64,000 bases of DNA from Actinoplanes sp. L3-i22 (GTDB taxonomy: Bacteria > Actinomycetota > Actinomycetes > Mycobacteriales > Micromonosporaceae), in contig NZ_AP024745.1 in NCBI RefSeq assembly GCF_019704555.1, forward strand, positions 4,844,501-4,908,500, in the 5' to 3' direction. The notes under the pieces were generated by a model. The model had not been told where the DNA came from. It saw only the letters and a list, made by a program, of their open reading frames with translations, and searched no databases. Shown here piece by piece: positions 8,778 through 16,975 of the stretch; within the stretch, counting starts at the first letter, position 1; every line of letters begins with the position of its first letter. The position numbers and the translations under genes are program-made.

Positions 8778-10250
8778 TCAGGTCTGCTGCGTGGTTGCCA
8801 CAGGCGTACCGTTCGTGCAGCTCACTGACATGGTGAGCAGCGATTTTCCGTGTTTGAAGGTCACTGTGGGCGCTGGGGCCGGGCCGGGTTCGACGGCCTG
8901 CACCTTGTAGGGCGGGGCTGCTTTCCAGGACAGGATCTGCGCGGTTGCCGGGCTGGGGCAGATGGCACGCAGGGTGCCGGCAACCGTCGACAGCGTTCGC
9001 TCGGTGGCCCCGGTGGCCGGGGGCTTCGGGGTGGTGGCAGGTTCGGCAGGTATCGCGGGCTGGGAGCGGGTCCGTGTCGCGTTCGGCGGTGCGGGCGCGG
9101 CGCCTTTGGTCCGATCCGGGCCCCGTCCGGCCGTGGACGAGGCGGCCAGGGCTGGGGGAGCTTCCGCAGCCGAGGGCTTGTCCCGGGCCGTGTCGGTTGG
9201 CTGGTTCAGCAGGAGCAATCCGGCGGCGCCGGCGAGGATCACCAGCGCCGCGATGGTCAGCGTCCGGCGTGCGGCCTTTGGGGAGTCCGGGTTCACCGGT
9301 GGAGGATCTTGCGACCGGCGGATCAGGACGGTGGGGTCCGCGTCGTGATGCGCCGGTGCCGGTGCGTGGGGCTCGTCGGTCACCACGCGCATCCCGGCGC
9401 CCTGCGCCAGCACCTCGGCGGTCTCCTGCGCCCTCGGGCGTATCGCCGGGTCCTTGGCCAGGCAGCGATTGCACAGCCCGATGACGTAGTCGGGCACGCC
9501 CGGCATGGGCGGCAGCGGGGCCGGCTCGACGTAGAGGTGCGCCTCCAGCATCTGCCTGGTGTCGTCGCTGGACCAGGGGGAGTGGCCGCACAGCAGCAGG
9601 TAGAGCACGACGCCGAGGGCGTACAGGTCGGACTCTGGTTGCACGGCGTCGCCGGTCAGCCGCTCGGGCGCCACGTAGGCTGCGGTGCCCAGGACCTCGG
9701 CGTCCAGCTCGCCGGAACCACCTGGCGAGACGACCGCGGCGATGCCGAAGTCGACCACCTTGGCGCCGGTCGGGGCCAGCATCACATTGGCCGGCTTGAT
9801 GTCGCGGTGGACCAGCCCCTCGGCGTGCGCGGCGGCCAGGGCCGCGGCTATCTCCGCGCACACCCGCATGGCGAACCGCGGGGGCACCGGGCCGGCCGAG
9901 AGCCTTCGCAGCAGCGTTCCACCGGGGACGAGCTCCATCACGACGTACGGGAAAATCTGGTTTGCCGTTCTTATTTCGCCGTAGTCGTAGACCTGGGCGA
10001 TGTTGGGGTGTGCGAGGGCCGCGGCGGCTCGGGCCTCGTGTCCGATCCGGTCGCGCGCCCGCCGATCGCCCGCGCCTGCGGGAGCCACCAGTTTGACCGC
10101 GACGGCACGGGCCAGCACGTGATCGTGGGCCTGCCAGACGACCGCCATGCCGCCGGCGCCGATCGGGGTCAGCAGCCGGTAGCGGCCACCGAGCAGCAGG
10201 CCGGGGTGGGCCGGCCCGAGGTCACCGTCGACAGTGGGTGATCCGCTCAT
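8778..10250 (-). CDS. PknB-like membrane serine/threonine protein kinase
   Basis: Eukaryotic-type Ser/Thr kinase of 490 residues. Glycine loop GAGGMAVVW (31-39), catalytic Lys53 (AVKL), HRDIKPANVM (148-157), DFG (167-169) and APE (194-196) are all present, so it should be active. The domain ends near 285, then comes a Pro/Ala-rich juxtamembrane linker, one transmembrane helix (about 330-348, LTIAALVILAGAAGLLLL) and an Ala/Pro/Thr-rich extracellular tail. That tail ends in a small domain with two cysteines (ICPSP and VSCTNG). It lacks PASTA repeats, so it is not the canonical cell-wall PknB. The ATG at 10250 gives the usual short leader before GRYRLL. Convergent with the diiron-enzyme gene. 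Confidence 0.9.
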   Translation of the reverse strand: MSGSPTVDGDLGPAHPGLLLGGRYRLLTPIGAGGMAVVWQAHDHVLARAVAVKLVAPAGAGDRRARDRIGHEARAAAALAHPNIAQVYDYGEIRTANQIFPYVVMELVPGGTLLRRLSAGPVPPRFAMRVCAEIAAALAAAHAEGLVHRDIKPANVMLAPTGAKVVDFGIAAVVSPGGSGELDAEVLGTAAYVAPERLTGDAVQPESDLYALGVVLYLLLCGHSPWSSDDTRQMLEAHLYVEPAPLPPMPGVPDYVIGLCNRCLAKDPAIRPRAQETAEVLAQGAGMRVVTDEPHAPAPAHHDADPTVLIRRSQDPPPVNPDSPKAARRTLTIAALVILAGAAGLLLLNQPTDTARDKPSAAEAPPALAASSTAGRGPDRTKGAAPAPPNATRTRSQPAIPAEPATTPKPPATGATERTLSTVAGTLRAICPSPATAQILSWKAAPPYKVQAVEPGPAPAPTVTFKHGKSLLTMSVSCTNGTPVATTQQT

Positions 10251-10483
10251 CCCGGAAGTGTGCCCTGCCTCAAGCGCATCCGCAGTCCGACGGCTGCGGC
10301 CTGACGCGCTCGCGACGGTGGCCGAATAGCGGAGACGGAGCGAGGCAGAGCGCTTGCGGTCCTTCGCGTCAGGTGACTTCGGCTTCCACACCCGATGGGC
10401 CGCCAGAGGTAGCTATGTGCCGGGAATTCCGGCGTCAACGGTGTTCTCGGTGCGCCGCTGCGCGCAGGTGTCGCGGGAGACGC

Positions 10484-10990
10484 TCACCGGCCGCCGCGGT
10501 CGAGGAACCAGGTCGACCGGTCCTGCGGCACGACCCCGGCCCAGCGCAGCGCGGCCAGGTCGAGATCGTTGAGGTAGCTGACGTCCCCGTCGGCCCGGAC
10601 GAGCTCCTTCATCGCCCGAAACGCGAGATCAGCGGCGATGAACTCGCGATCGTCGCCCCGGATGGTGCGGCCGGCCAGCAGCTTCTGCGCCACCTGGTCG
10701 GCGAGCAGGACCATCCGATGCTCGTCCTCGACGTCCCTGCGGTGAGCGGCCGCGACACGCCCGGCCGCCCGCGCGGCCGCGTCGGCCATCAGCCCCACCA
10801 TCCAGGGCGGCGGTTCCTGCGTCAGCGACTTCCACGCCCTGGCCTGGGCGACGGTGACCGGCGTCGTGACACCGGCGGCCCGCATGGCACCCGCCACCAG
10901 ATTGACCTTGAGACCCAGCGTCGCCGCGACCGCGACCGGGCACAACGCACGGTCGGCCCGCTTCTCCGGCGAGAGCGGCTTCCTGGCCAT
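10484..10990 (-). CDS. Hypothetical Ala/Arg-rich cytoplasmic protein
   Basis: A 168-residue protein I do not recognise. It starts MARKPLSPEKRADRALC and is predicted helical and basic at the N terminus. The middle is HRRDVEDEHRMVLLADQVAQ and the C terminus FLDRGGR. There are no membrane segments or known motifs. The ATG at 10990 is preceded by ACGGAGG seven bases upstream; another ATG 30 bases upstream has no comparable site. The N-terminal region could form a helix-turn-helix-like fold, but this is only an impression. Codon use matches its neighbours, which supports a real gene. Confidence 0.6.
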   Translation of the reverse strand: MARKPLSPEKRADRALCPVAVAATLGLKVNLVAGAMRAAGVTTPVTVAQARAWKSLTQEPPPWMVGLMADAAARAAGRVAAAHRRDVEDEHRMVLLADQVAQKLLAGRTIRGDDREFIAADLAFRAMKELVRADGDVSYLNDLDLAALRWAGVVPQDRSTWFLDRGGR

Positions 10991-11099
10991 CCCGGCCTCC
11001 GTTCTTGAGCTGCCCCTCATACCGACGCAGGCCAGGCGTCGTCAGGAGAACGTGTCCACGATAGTCAGCAGCTCCTCGAACAGCACCTGTGGTGGTGGC

Positions 11100-11252
11100 T
11101 CAGGCGATGCAGGCCGCGGTGGCTACCGGGGTGAGGCTGAGCGCCGGCCGACCCTGACCGATCTCCACAGCGATCCGGCTCCGATCGGTCTTTGCCGGCA
11201 GCACGAGTTCGAAGGTGACCCGGCCGTCGTGGACGGGTGCGGTCAGGCATGG
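11100..11252 (-). pseudogene. Possible gene relic (C-terminal fragment)
   Basis: In the 312-base gap before the M3 peptidase, one minus-strand frame between two stops reads as a plausible protein end. It has alternating hydrophobic strands (VTFELVLPAKTDRSRIAVEI) and finishes SLTPVATAACIA before a TGA at 11100. No start codon with a ribosome site serves it, and the frame begins right after another stop. I read it as the tail of a decayed gene of unknown family. Chance coding bias is possible at this GC content. Nothing else is visible in the gap. Confidence 0.3.
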
Positions 11253-11302
11253 TCACGACAGAATGGGGGACGGACTCGTCATCGTGACCGGAGGAGGCGC
11301 AC

Positions 11303-13195
11303 ATGGGAACCGTCGGCACGCCGGAGGAACTGCTCGCGCGGATGCGGCGACGCGTCAGCGAGGCGCGCGAGCACATCACCGCGATCACCGAGGGCAAGAC
11401 CGAAGGGCAAGAGCTACTGCATCGGTACGACGATGCCCGCGCCCTGCTCTCCGACGGCGGCGAGCTGGCCAAACACGTACAGCAGCTGCACCCGTCCGCC
11501 GCCATGCGCGACGCCGCCCGGGCCGCCGCCCACGAGCTTCGTGCCGCCGAGCTGGCCGTGCGCCTCGACGCCGACGTGTTCCGCGCGCTGCGGACCGTCG
11601 AGACCGACGACCCGGTCACCCGCCACTATCTCGACCGCACGCTGCGCGACCTGCGCCGATACGGCCTGGCCGCCGACCAGGCGACCCGCGCGCGGGTCCA
11701 CGACCTGCAGCTGCGCATGCTCGGCCTGGAACAGGACTTCGAGACCGCCATCCGCGACGACCACCGCGAGGCCGCGTTCCCGCCGCCGGCGCTGGCCGGG
11801 CTACCGGCCGACTACCTGGACGCACGGCCGCCGGCCGAGGACGGCCTCGTCCACCTCACCATGGCCTACCCGGACTACTTGCCGGTGCAGCGCTACTGCC
11901 ACGACGCCGGCGTGCGCGAGACGATGTGGCGGCAGTTCCAGCAGCGCGGCGGCCCGGCGAACGCCACCATCCTGCGCGATCTGCTCACCTGCCGGGCCGA
12001 GCTGGCCGGCCTGCTCGGTTACGCCGACTACGCCGACCTGGCCGCCTCGGACAAGATGATCGGCACCGGGGCCGCGATCGGCACGTTCCTCGCCGAGATC
12101 GAGGAGGCCACCGCCGCGGGCGCGGCCGCGGACCGGGAGCGGCTGCTGGCCCGCAAACGGGCCGACGACCCGGGTGCCACCGATCTGGACCCGTGGGACC
12201 TCACCTACCTGGCCGAACAGGTCCGGGCCGAGGACTTCGGCTCGGACAGCCGCGAGCTGCGGGCATATTTCGCCTTCGACCGGGTCAAGGCCGGCATCAT
12301 CGATCTTCTTCAAACCCTTTTCGACGTACGTTTTGTCGCCGTGCCCGACGTCTCGGTGTGGCACCCCGACGTGGAAACCTACGACGTGTCGGACGCCGGT
12401 GGCCCGATCGGACGAGTGCACCTGGATCTGCATCCGCGCCCGGACAAGTACACGCACGCGGCCATCTTCGCGATGGACTCCGGCAAAGCCGGCGAGCGTC
12501 TGCCCGAGTGCACCCTGGTCGGCAACTTCCCGCAGCCCGGCGCGGCGCCGGCGTTGATGCTGCCGTCCGAGGTGCGCACGTTCCTGCACGAGTTCGGCCA
12601 CGTCCTGCACTACCTGCTGGCCGGGCGCGGCGAGTTCGCCGGGCTGAACGGGCTGAGCGTGGAGTGGGACTTCGTGGAGACCCCGTCGCAGATGCTCGAG
12701 GAGTGGCTGGCCGACGCGCCCACCCTGGCCGCCTTCGCCGTGCACCACGAGACCGGCGAGCCACTGCCGGCCGACGAGGTGGACCGGATGCGCGCGGCGG
12801 CGGAGTTCGGCCGGGCGCTGGACACCAGGCGGCAACTGTTCCTCGCCACGCTGAGCCTCGGCCTGCACACCTCGAAACTCTCCCCGGAGCAGATCGAGCA
12901 GGCCGCGGCCGAGCGCATGCTGCCCTACCCGATGCCCGCCGACGTGTTCTCGTACGTGAGCTTCCTGCACCTCTCCTGGTACTCGGCCCTGTACTACACG
13001 TACCAGTGGTCGCTGGTGATCGCGAAGGACCTGTTCACCGCGTTCACCACCGAAGGCATCCGAAACCCGCAGGTGGCCCGCCGCTATCGCGACCGTGTGC
13101 TGGCCCGCGGCTCGTCAGCCCCCGCAGCCGACCTGGTCGCGGACTTCCTCGGCCGCCCGTACAACTCGGCGGCGTACCGGGAATGGCTTTCTTGA
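11303..13195 (+). CDS. M3 family oligopeptidase
   Basis: Zinc metallo-oligopeptidase of 630 residues, M3 (thimet oligopeptidase/Dcp-like) family, cleaving short peptides in the cytoplasm. The zinc site HEFGH lies near residues 429-433 (TFLHEFGHVLHYLLAG). The third ligand Glu is near 459 in WDFVETPSQMLEEW, and the substrate-positioning Tyr residues are in WYSALYYTYQ. No signal peptide is present. The ATG at 11303 has GGAGGAGG just upstream. It stands alone, so its role is probably general peptide turnover. A lower-GC patch near 12300-12345 (DLLQTLFDVRFV) does not disturb the frame. Confidence 0.93.
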   Translation: MGTVGTPEELLARMRRRVSEAREHITAITEGKTEGQELLHRYDDARALLSDGGELAKHVQQLHPSAAMRDAARAAAHELRAAELAVRLDADVFRALRTVETDDPVTRHYLDRTLRDLRRYGLAADQATRARVHDLQLRMLGLEQDFETAIRDDHREAAFPPPALAGLPADYLDARPPAEDGLVHLTMAYPDYLPVQRYCHDAGVRETMWRQFQQRGGPANATILRDLLTCRAELAGLLGYADYADLAASDKMIGTGAAIGTFLAEIEEATAAGAAADRERLLARKRADDPGATDLDPWDLTYLAEQVRAEDFGSDSRELRAYFAFDRVKAGIIDLLQTLFDVRFVAVPDVSVWHPDVETYDVSDAGGPIGRVHLDLHPRPDKYTHAAIFAMDSGKAGERLPECTLVGNFPQPGAAPALMLPSEVRTFLHEFGHVLHYLLAGRGEFAGLNGLSVEWDFVETPSQMLEEWLADAPTLAAFAVHHETGEPLPADEVDRMRAAAEFGRALDTRRQLFLATLSLGLHTSKLSPEQIEQAAAERMLPYPMPADVFSYVSFLHLSWYSALYYTYQWSLVIAKDLFTAFTTEGIRNPQVARRYRDRVLARGSSAPAADLVADFLGRPYNSAAYREWLS

Positions 13196-13203
13196 ATCGA
13201 TTC

Positions 13204-13331
13204 TCAGTCGGAGCGATATGCCTCGAGCCAGGCGTCGATGTCCTGCACCATCGGCTGCTGACCCGGCCCAGGGAAACGCCCGCGAGGTATCCGGCGAGCA
13301 ACGAACCGACGGCTGTGATGACGACAAGCAT
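13204..13331 (-). pseudogene. Small membrane-protein gene, apparently frameshifted
   Basis: An ATG at 13331 has a near-perfect ribosome site (GGAGGTGATCGATC before ATG) and opens with a hydrophobic segment, MLVVITAVGSLLAGYLAG. In that frame the reading runs on into the antisense of the M3 peptidase gene. A second frame reads RFPGPGQQPMVQDIDAWLEA and stops at 13204, just clear of the peptidase stop at 13195, as a compact gene would. Joining the two needs one frameshift near 13278. Either the gene is broken, the assembly has an indel, or the second frame is chance. Confidence 0.4.
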
Positions 13332-13474
13332 GATCGATCACCTCCGTACCGAATTGATGGTGGTCGGCGGGGTGGTTCCACCGGATTCAGGCTGACTACC
13401 CCGCCGCCGAGCACGATGGTTGCCCCTCGTTCGGGGCACCCGCAATGGCGATACGCGAGAAAATCACTCCAGAA

Positions 13475-13490
13475 CTTGGCATTTGCCAAG
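13475..13490. promoter_or_regulatory. Candidate operator of the first XRE gene
   Basis: CTTGGCATTTGCCAAG has perfect seven-base arms (CTTGGCA/TGCCAAG) around TT. It lies 90 bases upstream of the XRE gene at 13580. The same arms recur upstream of the second XRE gene at 15251. An autoregulatory site for this regulator family is the simplest reading (inference). Confidence 0.6.
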
Positions 13491-13579
13491 ATCCTGCGGT
13501 ATTCCTTTCAAATTGGCCGGCCCGGCAGTCCACAGACGCCAGGTTCTGGCTGGCCAGCATGGGAGGAAGGGCTGGACAC

Positions 13580-14482
13580 GTGCCCAGTAGAGCAACCGGC
13601 TCCACCGTGCCCCGCCGTCAGCTCGGCCGGCTTCTCCGCGAGTACCGCGAGCGCGCCGGAATATCGATGTTGGACGCCTACACGTTCCTGGATTGGTCCT
13701 ATCAGCGGCTGTGGCGGATCGAGACCGGCACCCCCGGCGTGACGATCCGCCCGGTCGAGATCGAGGCGTTGGCCCGCTTCTACAACGTCCCGCCGGACGA
13801 GGCCGAGGTCCTGCGCAACCTGGCCTCAGCGGCGAAGGCCGAGGGCTGGTGGCAGAACTACAGCGGCACAGTCATGAAATGGTCCGAGCTCTTCTTCAGC
13901 ATGGAGGCCGGCGCCTCGATGCTGCGACAGTTCGAGTCGATGATCATCCCTGGTCTGCTTCAGGCTCCCGCCTACGTGGAGGCGGTGGTCCGTGCCGACC
14001 GACCGAGGGTCTCGGCGGACAAGATGCAGGCACGGATCAAGGTCAAGCAGCAGCGACAGCGGATTCTGTCCCGATCATTCCCCGCGCCGCCCGAGTGCGA
14101 ATTCATCATCTCCGAGGCGATGCTGCTGGGGGAGTTGGAGACCCCGGGAGCGATGCAGCAGCAGCTCTGGCATCTCCTGAAGGCAAACGAGTTGGCGCAC
14201 GTATCGGTGCGAGTGCTACCAATTTCGGTGGGCGTTCATCCTGGATCCGTCGCAGGCGCCTTCACCATCTTGACGTTCCCGCCACTGGCCGGTGGGAAGC
14301 AGGGCGAACCCGCCACGGTCTACTCCGAGAACCTGACTGGGGCCATCTATCTCGATCAGGAAGATGAGTTGCAGGTCTATGAGGAGACGTGGGCGTCGCT
14401 GACCGAACTCGCGGTCAGCAAGGAAGATTCAACTAAGCTCATCACTACGCTACTGCAGAGCCTAGGGGAGCAACGATCGTGA
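13580..14482 (+). CDS. XRE family regulator with DUF5753 (XRE-DUF397 pair 1)
   Basis: Transcriptional regulator of 300 residues. The N-terminal helix-turn-helix covers about 10-75 (RRQLGRLLREYRERAG; YQRLWRIETG). The C-terminal DUF5753 region begins near GWWQNY and includes FESMIIPGLLQAPAYVEAV, the usual signature. The GTG at 13580 follows GGAGGAAGG; the longer upstream frame includes the operator and has no ribosome site. It overlaps the downstream DUF397 gene by four bases (GTGA), so the two are translationally coupled. Such pairs, like Scr1/Scr2 of Streptomyces coelicolor, act as a DNA-binding protein with a small partner and affect development or antibiotic production. Confidence 0.9.
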   Translation: MPSRATGSTVPRRQLGRLLREYRERAGISMLDAYTFLDWSYQRLWRIETGTPGVTIRPVEIEALARFYNVPPDEAEVLRNLASAAKAEGWWQNYSGTVMKWSELFFSMEAGASMLRQFESMIIPGLLQAPAYVEAVVRADRPRVSADKMQARIKVKQQRQRILSRSFPAPPECEFIISEAMLLGELETPGAMQQQLWHLLKANELAHVSVRVLPISVGVHPGSVAGAFTILTFPPLAGGKQGEPATVYSENLTGAIYLDQEDELQVYEETWASLTELAVSKEDSTKLITTLLQSLGEQRS

Positions 14483-14691
14483 CCAACCACGACTTGAGCG
14501 GCGCTGTCTGGCACAAGAGCACGCGATCCGGCGGTGGCCAGAACTGCGTCGAGGTCGCCGACAATCTCCCGCAGGTCGTCGCGGTCCGTGACACCAAGAA
14601 CCGGGACGCCGGCCCACTCCTCTTCACTCGCGGCGAGTGGACAGCGTTCCTGACCGGAGTCAAGAGCGGCGAGTTCGACCTACCCGCCTGA
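14479..14691 (+). CDS. DUF397 protein (partner of XRE pair 1)
   Basis: A 70-residue DUF397 protein. The family signature is complete: W.KSTRSGGGQNCVEVA, then VAVRDTKNRDAGPLLFTRGEW and AFLTGVKSGEFDL. It starts at GTG 14479 inside the last codons of the XRE gene. DUF397 proteins are small cytoplasmic partners of XRE-DUF5753 regulators and probably modulate their DNA binding. A strong hairpin follows at 14704-14736, so the operon probably ends here. Confidence 0.92.
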   Translation: MTNHDLSGAVWHKSTRSGGGQNCVEVADNLPQVVAVRDTKNRDAGPLLFTRGEWTAFLTGVKSGEFDLPA

Positions 14692-14703
14692 TCGCCGGAG
14701 CAT

Positions 14704-14736
14704 CGAGAAGCCCAGCCCCGGCGACCGGGCTTCTCG
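14704..14736 (+). terminator. Hairpin terminator after XRE-DUF397 pair 1
   Basis: Perfect ten-base stem CGAGAAGCCC / GGGCTTCTCG with a 13-base loop, 12 bases after the DUF397 stop. It is flanked by AGCA/TGCT, which can extend the stem past a bulge. There is no T tract, as is common in actinobacterial terminators. Confidence 0.7.
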
Positions 14737-14812
14737 TGCTGGAGCAGCCGCGGATGAGCGCTACGACGAACCACACGCCTGGCCGCGTGCCCAATCCCAG
14801 TGACCCAGGTTC

Positions 14813-15031
14813 CTAGGAAGATCGGGAAGCTGTGCCGGCGAGCGCAGGTTGTTGAGGGGCCGCCGCAAGAGGCGGTGGACGGTGCGAATGCCGTCCGTCC
14901 CGACTCGGGCTGTTCAGGGCGGCGGGATCCGGGGTGGCGGAGCAGGCGACGAACAGGCCCAGGACGAAGCCGATCAGTACGCACAGCGCGGCCAGCCTGG
15001 CCAATGCGGAGAGGTCGGCCCAGACCTTCAT
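14813..15031 (-). CDS. Small single-span membrane protein
   Basis: A 72-residue protein with one predicted transmembrane helix (about 12-30, LAALCVLIGFVLGLFVAC). The tail is Pro/Ala/Ser-rich. The ATG at 15031 has GAGGTG upstream. FVACSA could look like a lipobox but sits at the end of a long anchor, so a plain membrane anchor is more likely. It lies between the two XRE-DUF397 pairs on the opposite strand. Function unknown; the tail may be partly fortuitous. Confidence 0.45.
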   Translation of the reverse strand: MKVWADLSALARLAALCVLIGFVLGLFVACSATPDPAALNSPSRDGRHSHRPPPLAAAPQQPALAGTASRSS

Positions 15032-15250
15032 CGGGCACCTCGCGGGGGGCGGTGACAGCGTCTAACCTGGCACATAGCGACGCCTTTCTTGGCCGACGAG
15101 CCGTAGGTGTCTCGGCTGGGCCGATGTAACGGCATCGGCCCAGCGCGGCGATTGCCGGGCGGTGACGCGCCCCCGCTCCTCGAGACGAGCGGCGACTTCA
15201 CTCTTTCGAACGATCGGAGATGTGCCCGACAACTCGATGGTGGCGTGTAA

Positions 15251-15292
15251 GTTGGCAATTGCCAACCCGGCAATGCCAGGTTGGCGTTGCCA
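15251..15292. promoter_or_regulatory. Candidate operator cluster of the second XRE gene
   Basis: GTTGGCAATTGCCAAC (15251-15266) is a perfect 16-base palindrome. It is followed by GGCAATGCC (15269-15277) and TTGGCGTTGCCAG (15281-15292), three related sites in 42 bases. They lie about 70-110 bases before the ATG at 15363. The arms match the site before the first XRE gene. Confidence 0.6.
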
Positions 15293-15362
15293 GTGTTCGT
15301 GCCATCTGAAACGACCAACTGGCTGCTGCCGCAACGCAGCAGCGCCCCACGGAGGTGAGCGC

Positions 15363-16226
15363 ATGCCTGGTGATCCCGGGCCGATGGTTCGCCGACGGCA
15401 ACTCAGCGCACTCCTGCGCCACTACCGACTCGCCGCGGGCATGTCGGTCAAGGAAGTCGCTGATCAGCTATTCGAGGCGTCCTCGAAGATCACCCGTATC
15501 GAAAAAGGGCAACGCCTGGCGACGGTGCGCGACATCGTGGACCTTTGCCGGATCTACGACCTGTCGGACGAGATCCGGGACCGGCTGACAGAGCTCGCCA
15601 AGGGCAGCCGGGAACGACAGTGGTGGCAACGGTCGGACCTCAGCCCCCCGTTGCAGATCTTGATCGGAATGGAGGGGTCGGCCAAGTCGATTCTTGAATA
15701 CGAACTTACGTATTTCCCTGGGCTCCTGCAGACGCCGGACTACGCTGACGCGGTTCTGCGTTCGTGGACGACCGACCCTGACAAGCGCAGCGAATTCGTC
15801 GCGGTCCGGATGAGACGGCAGGCGATCTTCGAGTCACCTGATCCGCCGGACGTGCAGACGATTGTGGACGAGGCTGTGGTCCGCCGGATGGTCGGTGGCC
15901 CACAGATCATGCGGGAGCAGCTGGCGCACATCATCGAACGGGTTTCCAGCGGGTGCTGTGACCTACGGGTCATGCCCTTCAGTGCGGGGTCTTACCAGGG
16001 GCTGCACAATGGATTCACGGTCCTCAGCTTCGGCAACTTCGCCGATCTTCCCGGCGAAACTCTCATCCCTGGCGTCGTCTATCTGGAACTGAGCGACGAG
16101 GCGAGGTATTTGGATGCGAGTGACGACGTCGCCTACCACGTGTCCCGGTTCGAGAAGATGCGGGCGCAGGCACTCACCACGGAAGAATCCATCGACCTAC
16201 TCCGGACTGCGGCCGCAGACATCTGA
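15363..16226 (+). CDS. XRE family regulator with DUF5753 (XRE-DUF397 pair 2)
   Basis: A 287-residue paralogue of the regulator at 13580. The helix-turn-helix is at about 8-65 (RRRQLSALLRHYRLAAGMSV; SSKITRIEKG), followed by DUF5753 (YFPGLLQTPDYADAVL; LRVMPFSAGSYQG). The ATG at 15363 is preceded by CGGAGGTGAGCGC, a strong ribosome site. The DUF397 gene follows after 34 bases. The two regulators are clearly divergent in sequence, so they are old paralogues and not a recent duplication, but their promoters carry the same palindrome arms. Confidence 0.92.
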   Translation: MPGDPGPMVRRRQLSALLRHYRLAAGMSVKEVADQLFEASSKITRIEKGQRLATVRDIVDLCRIYDLSDEIRDRLTELAKGSRERQWWQRSDLSPPLQILIGMEGSAKSILEYELTYFPGLLQTPDYADAVLRSWTTDPDKRSEFVAVRMRRQAIFESPDPPDVQTIVDEAVVRRMVGGPQIMREQLAHIIERVSSGCCDLRVMPFSAGSYQGLHNGFTVLSFGNFADLPGETLIPGVVYLELSDEARYLDASDDVAYHVSRFEKMRAQALTTEESIDLLRTAAADI

Positions 16227-16260
16227 GGCCGAGCTCGAAACAACTTTTTTGGAGAATGAC

Positions 16261-16467
16261 ATGCAGCAGGTGCAATCGGTCAGTGTTGACTGGCACACCT
16301 CGACGTTCTGCGCCGCCGAAAACTGCGTCGAGGTGGCCGTTATCGGCGACTCGATCGCGGTCCGGGACTCGAAGAACCCGGCCGGTGCTGTTCAGATGTA
16401 CTCCCGCGACGAGTGGAGCGCCTTTGTCGAGGGCATCACGATCGGCGACTTCGACTTCTCGGCCTGA
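16261..16467 (+). CDS. DUF397 protein (partner of XRE pair 2)
   Basis: A 68-residue DUF397 protein. Motifs: FCAAENCVEVA, IAVRDSKNPAGAVQMYSRDEW, FVEGITIGDFDF. The ATG at 16261 follows TTTTTTGGAGAATGAC, so it has its own ribosome site. Compared with the partner of pair 1 it lacks the usual KSTRS block before NCVEVA (here DWHTSTFCAAENC). That block may carry part of the pairing specificity, which is an inference. Confidence 0.9.
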   Translation: MQQVQSVSVDWHTSTFCAAENCVEVAVIGDSIAVRDSKNPAGAVQMYSRDEWSAFVEGITIGDFDFSA

Positions 16468-16493
16468 CGGCAGCACGAACGCTCCCAAGCCGA

Positions 16494-16530
16494 TCAGCGG
16501 GGCCGGCCCGTGATGGGCCGGCCCCGCTGA
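16494..16530. terminator. Strong hairpin terminator after XRE-DUF397 pair 2
   Basis: A perfect 16-base stem (arms 16494-16509 and 16515-16530, core GGGGCCGGCCC) closes a five-base loop GTGAT. It sits between the DUF397 stop and the convergent MerR gene end at 16555, so it can serve both strands. Confidence 0.85.
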
Positions 16531-16554
16531 AACCATGATGACGGCTCAGCGCGG

Positions 16555-16917
16555 CTACTCGTAGTCGCACTGTGGGTTGGGCCGGGACGTCATCTCGATG
16601 ATGTCGTTGAGTCGGTCGCGGGCGATGATCAGCTCGGCGATCTGGTTGTTGATCCGGTCCCGTTCCGCGGCCAGCCGTTCCCGGGACTCGGGCGTGCTCA
16701 CCTTGGCGTCCACGCACGGCAGCAGCTCCGCGATCGTCTTGCTGGACAGCCCCGCCCCGTACAACTGCTGGATCAGCTGCACGCGGCTGACCGCCGTGTC
16801 CCGGTAGCGCCGCTGCCCGCTCTCGCTCCGGGTCGAGGCCAGCAGGCCCTGCTCCTCGTAGTACCGCAGGGCCCGCACACTCACCTGCGTCCTGGTCGCC
16901 AGGTCCCCGATGCGCAC
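16555..16917 (-). CDS. MerR family transcriptional regulator
   Basis: A 120-residue MerR-type regulator. The winged helix is at 1-70 (MRIGDLATRTQVSVRALRYY; GQRRYRD), followed by a long dimerisation coiled coil (RERLAAERDRINNQIAELI). The C terminus is short (PNPQCDYE) with a single Cys, so it is not a metal-binding MerR with paired Cys ligands. It is divergent from the SDR at 16976 with 58 bases between, the standard arrangement for a MerR regulator and its target. The effector is unknown. Confidence 0.92.
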   Translation of the reverse strand: MRIGDLATRTQVSVRALRYYEEQGLLASTRSESGQRRYRDTAVSRVQLIQQLYGAGLSSKTIAELLPCVDAKVSTPESRERLAAERDRINNQIAELIIARDRLNDIIEMTSRPNPQCDYE

Positions 16918-16937
16918 AGTGATCCACCTCGCAATAC

Positions 16938-16969
16938 TTGCCTCTGACGTCAGCGTGAGGTTTTACCGT
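16938..16969 (+). promoter_or_regulatory. MerR-type promoter of the SDR gene
   Basis: TTGCCT (16938-16943) and TTACCG or TACCGT (to 16969) are separated by 19 or 20 bases, the stretched spacer typical of MerR-activated promoters. The spacer holds CCTC-N12-GAGG with an inner TGACGTCA, a fitting dyad for MerR. The start codon lies six bases past TACCGT, so the mRNA may be leaderless. Confidence 0.6.
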
Positions 16970-16975
16970 AGCGGT

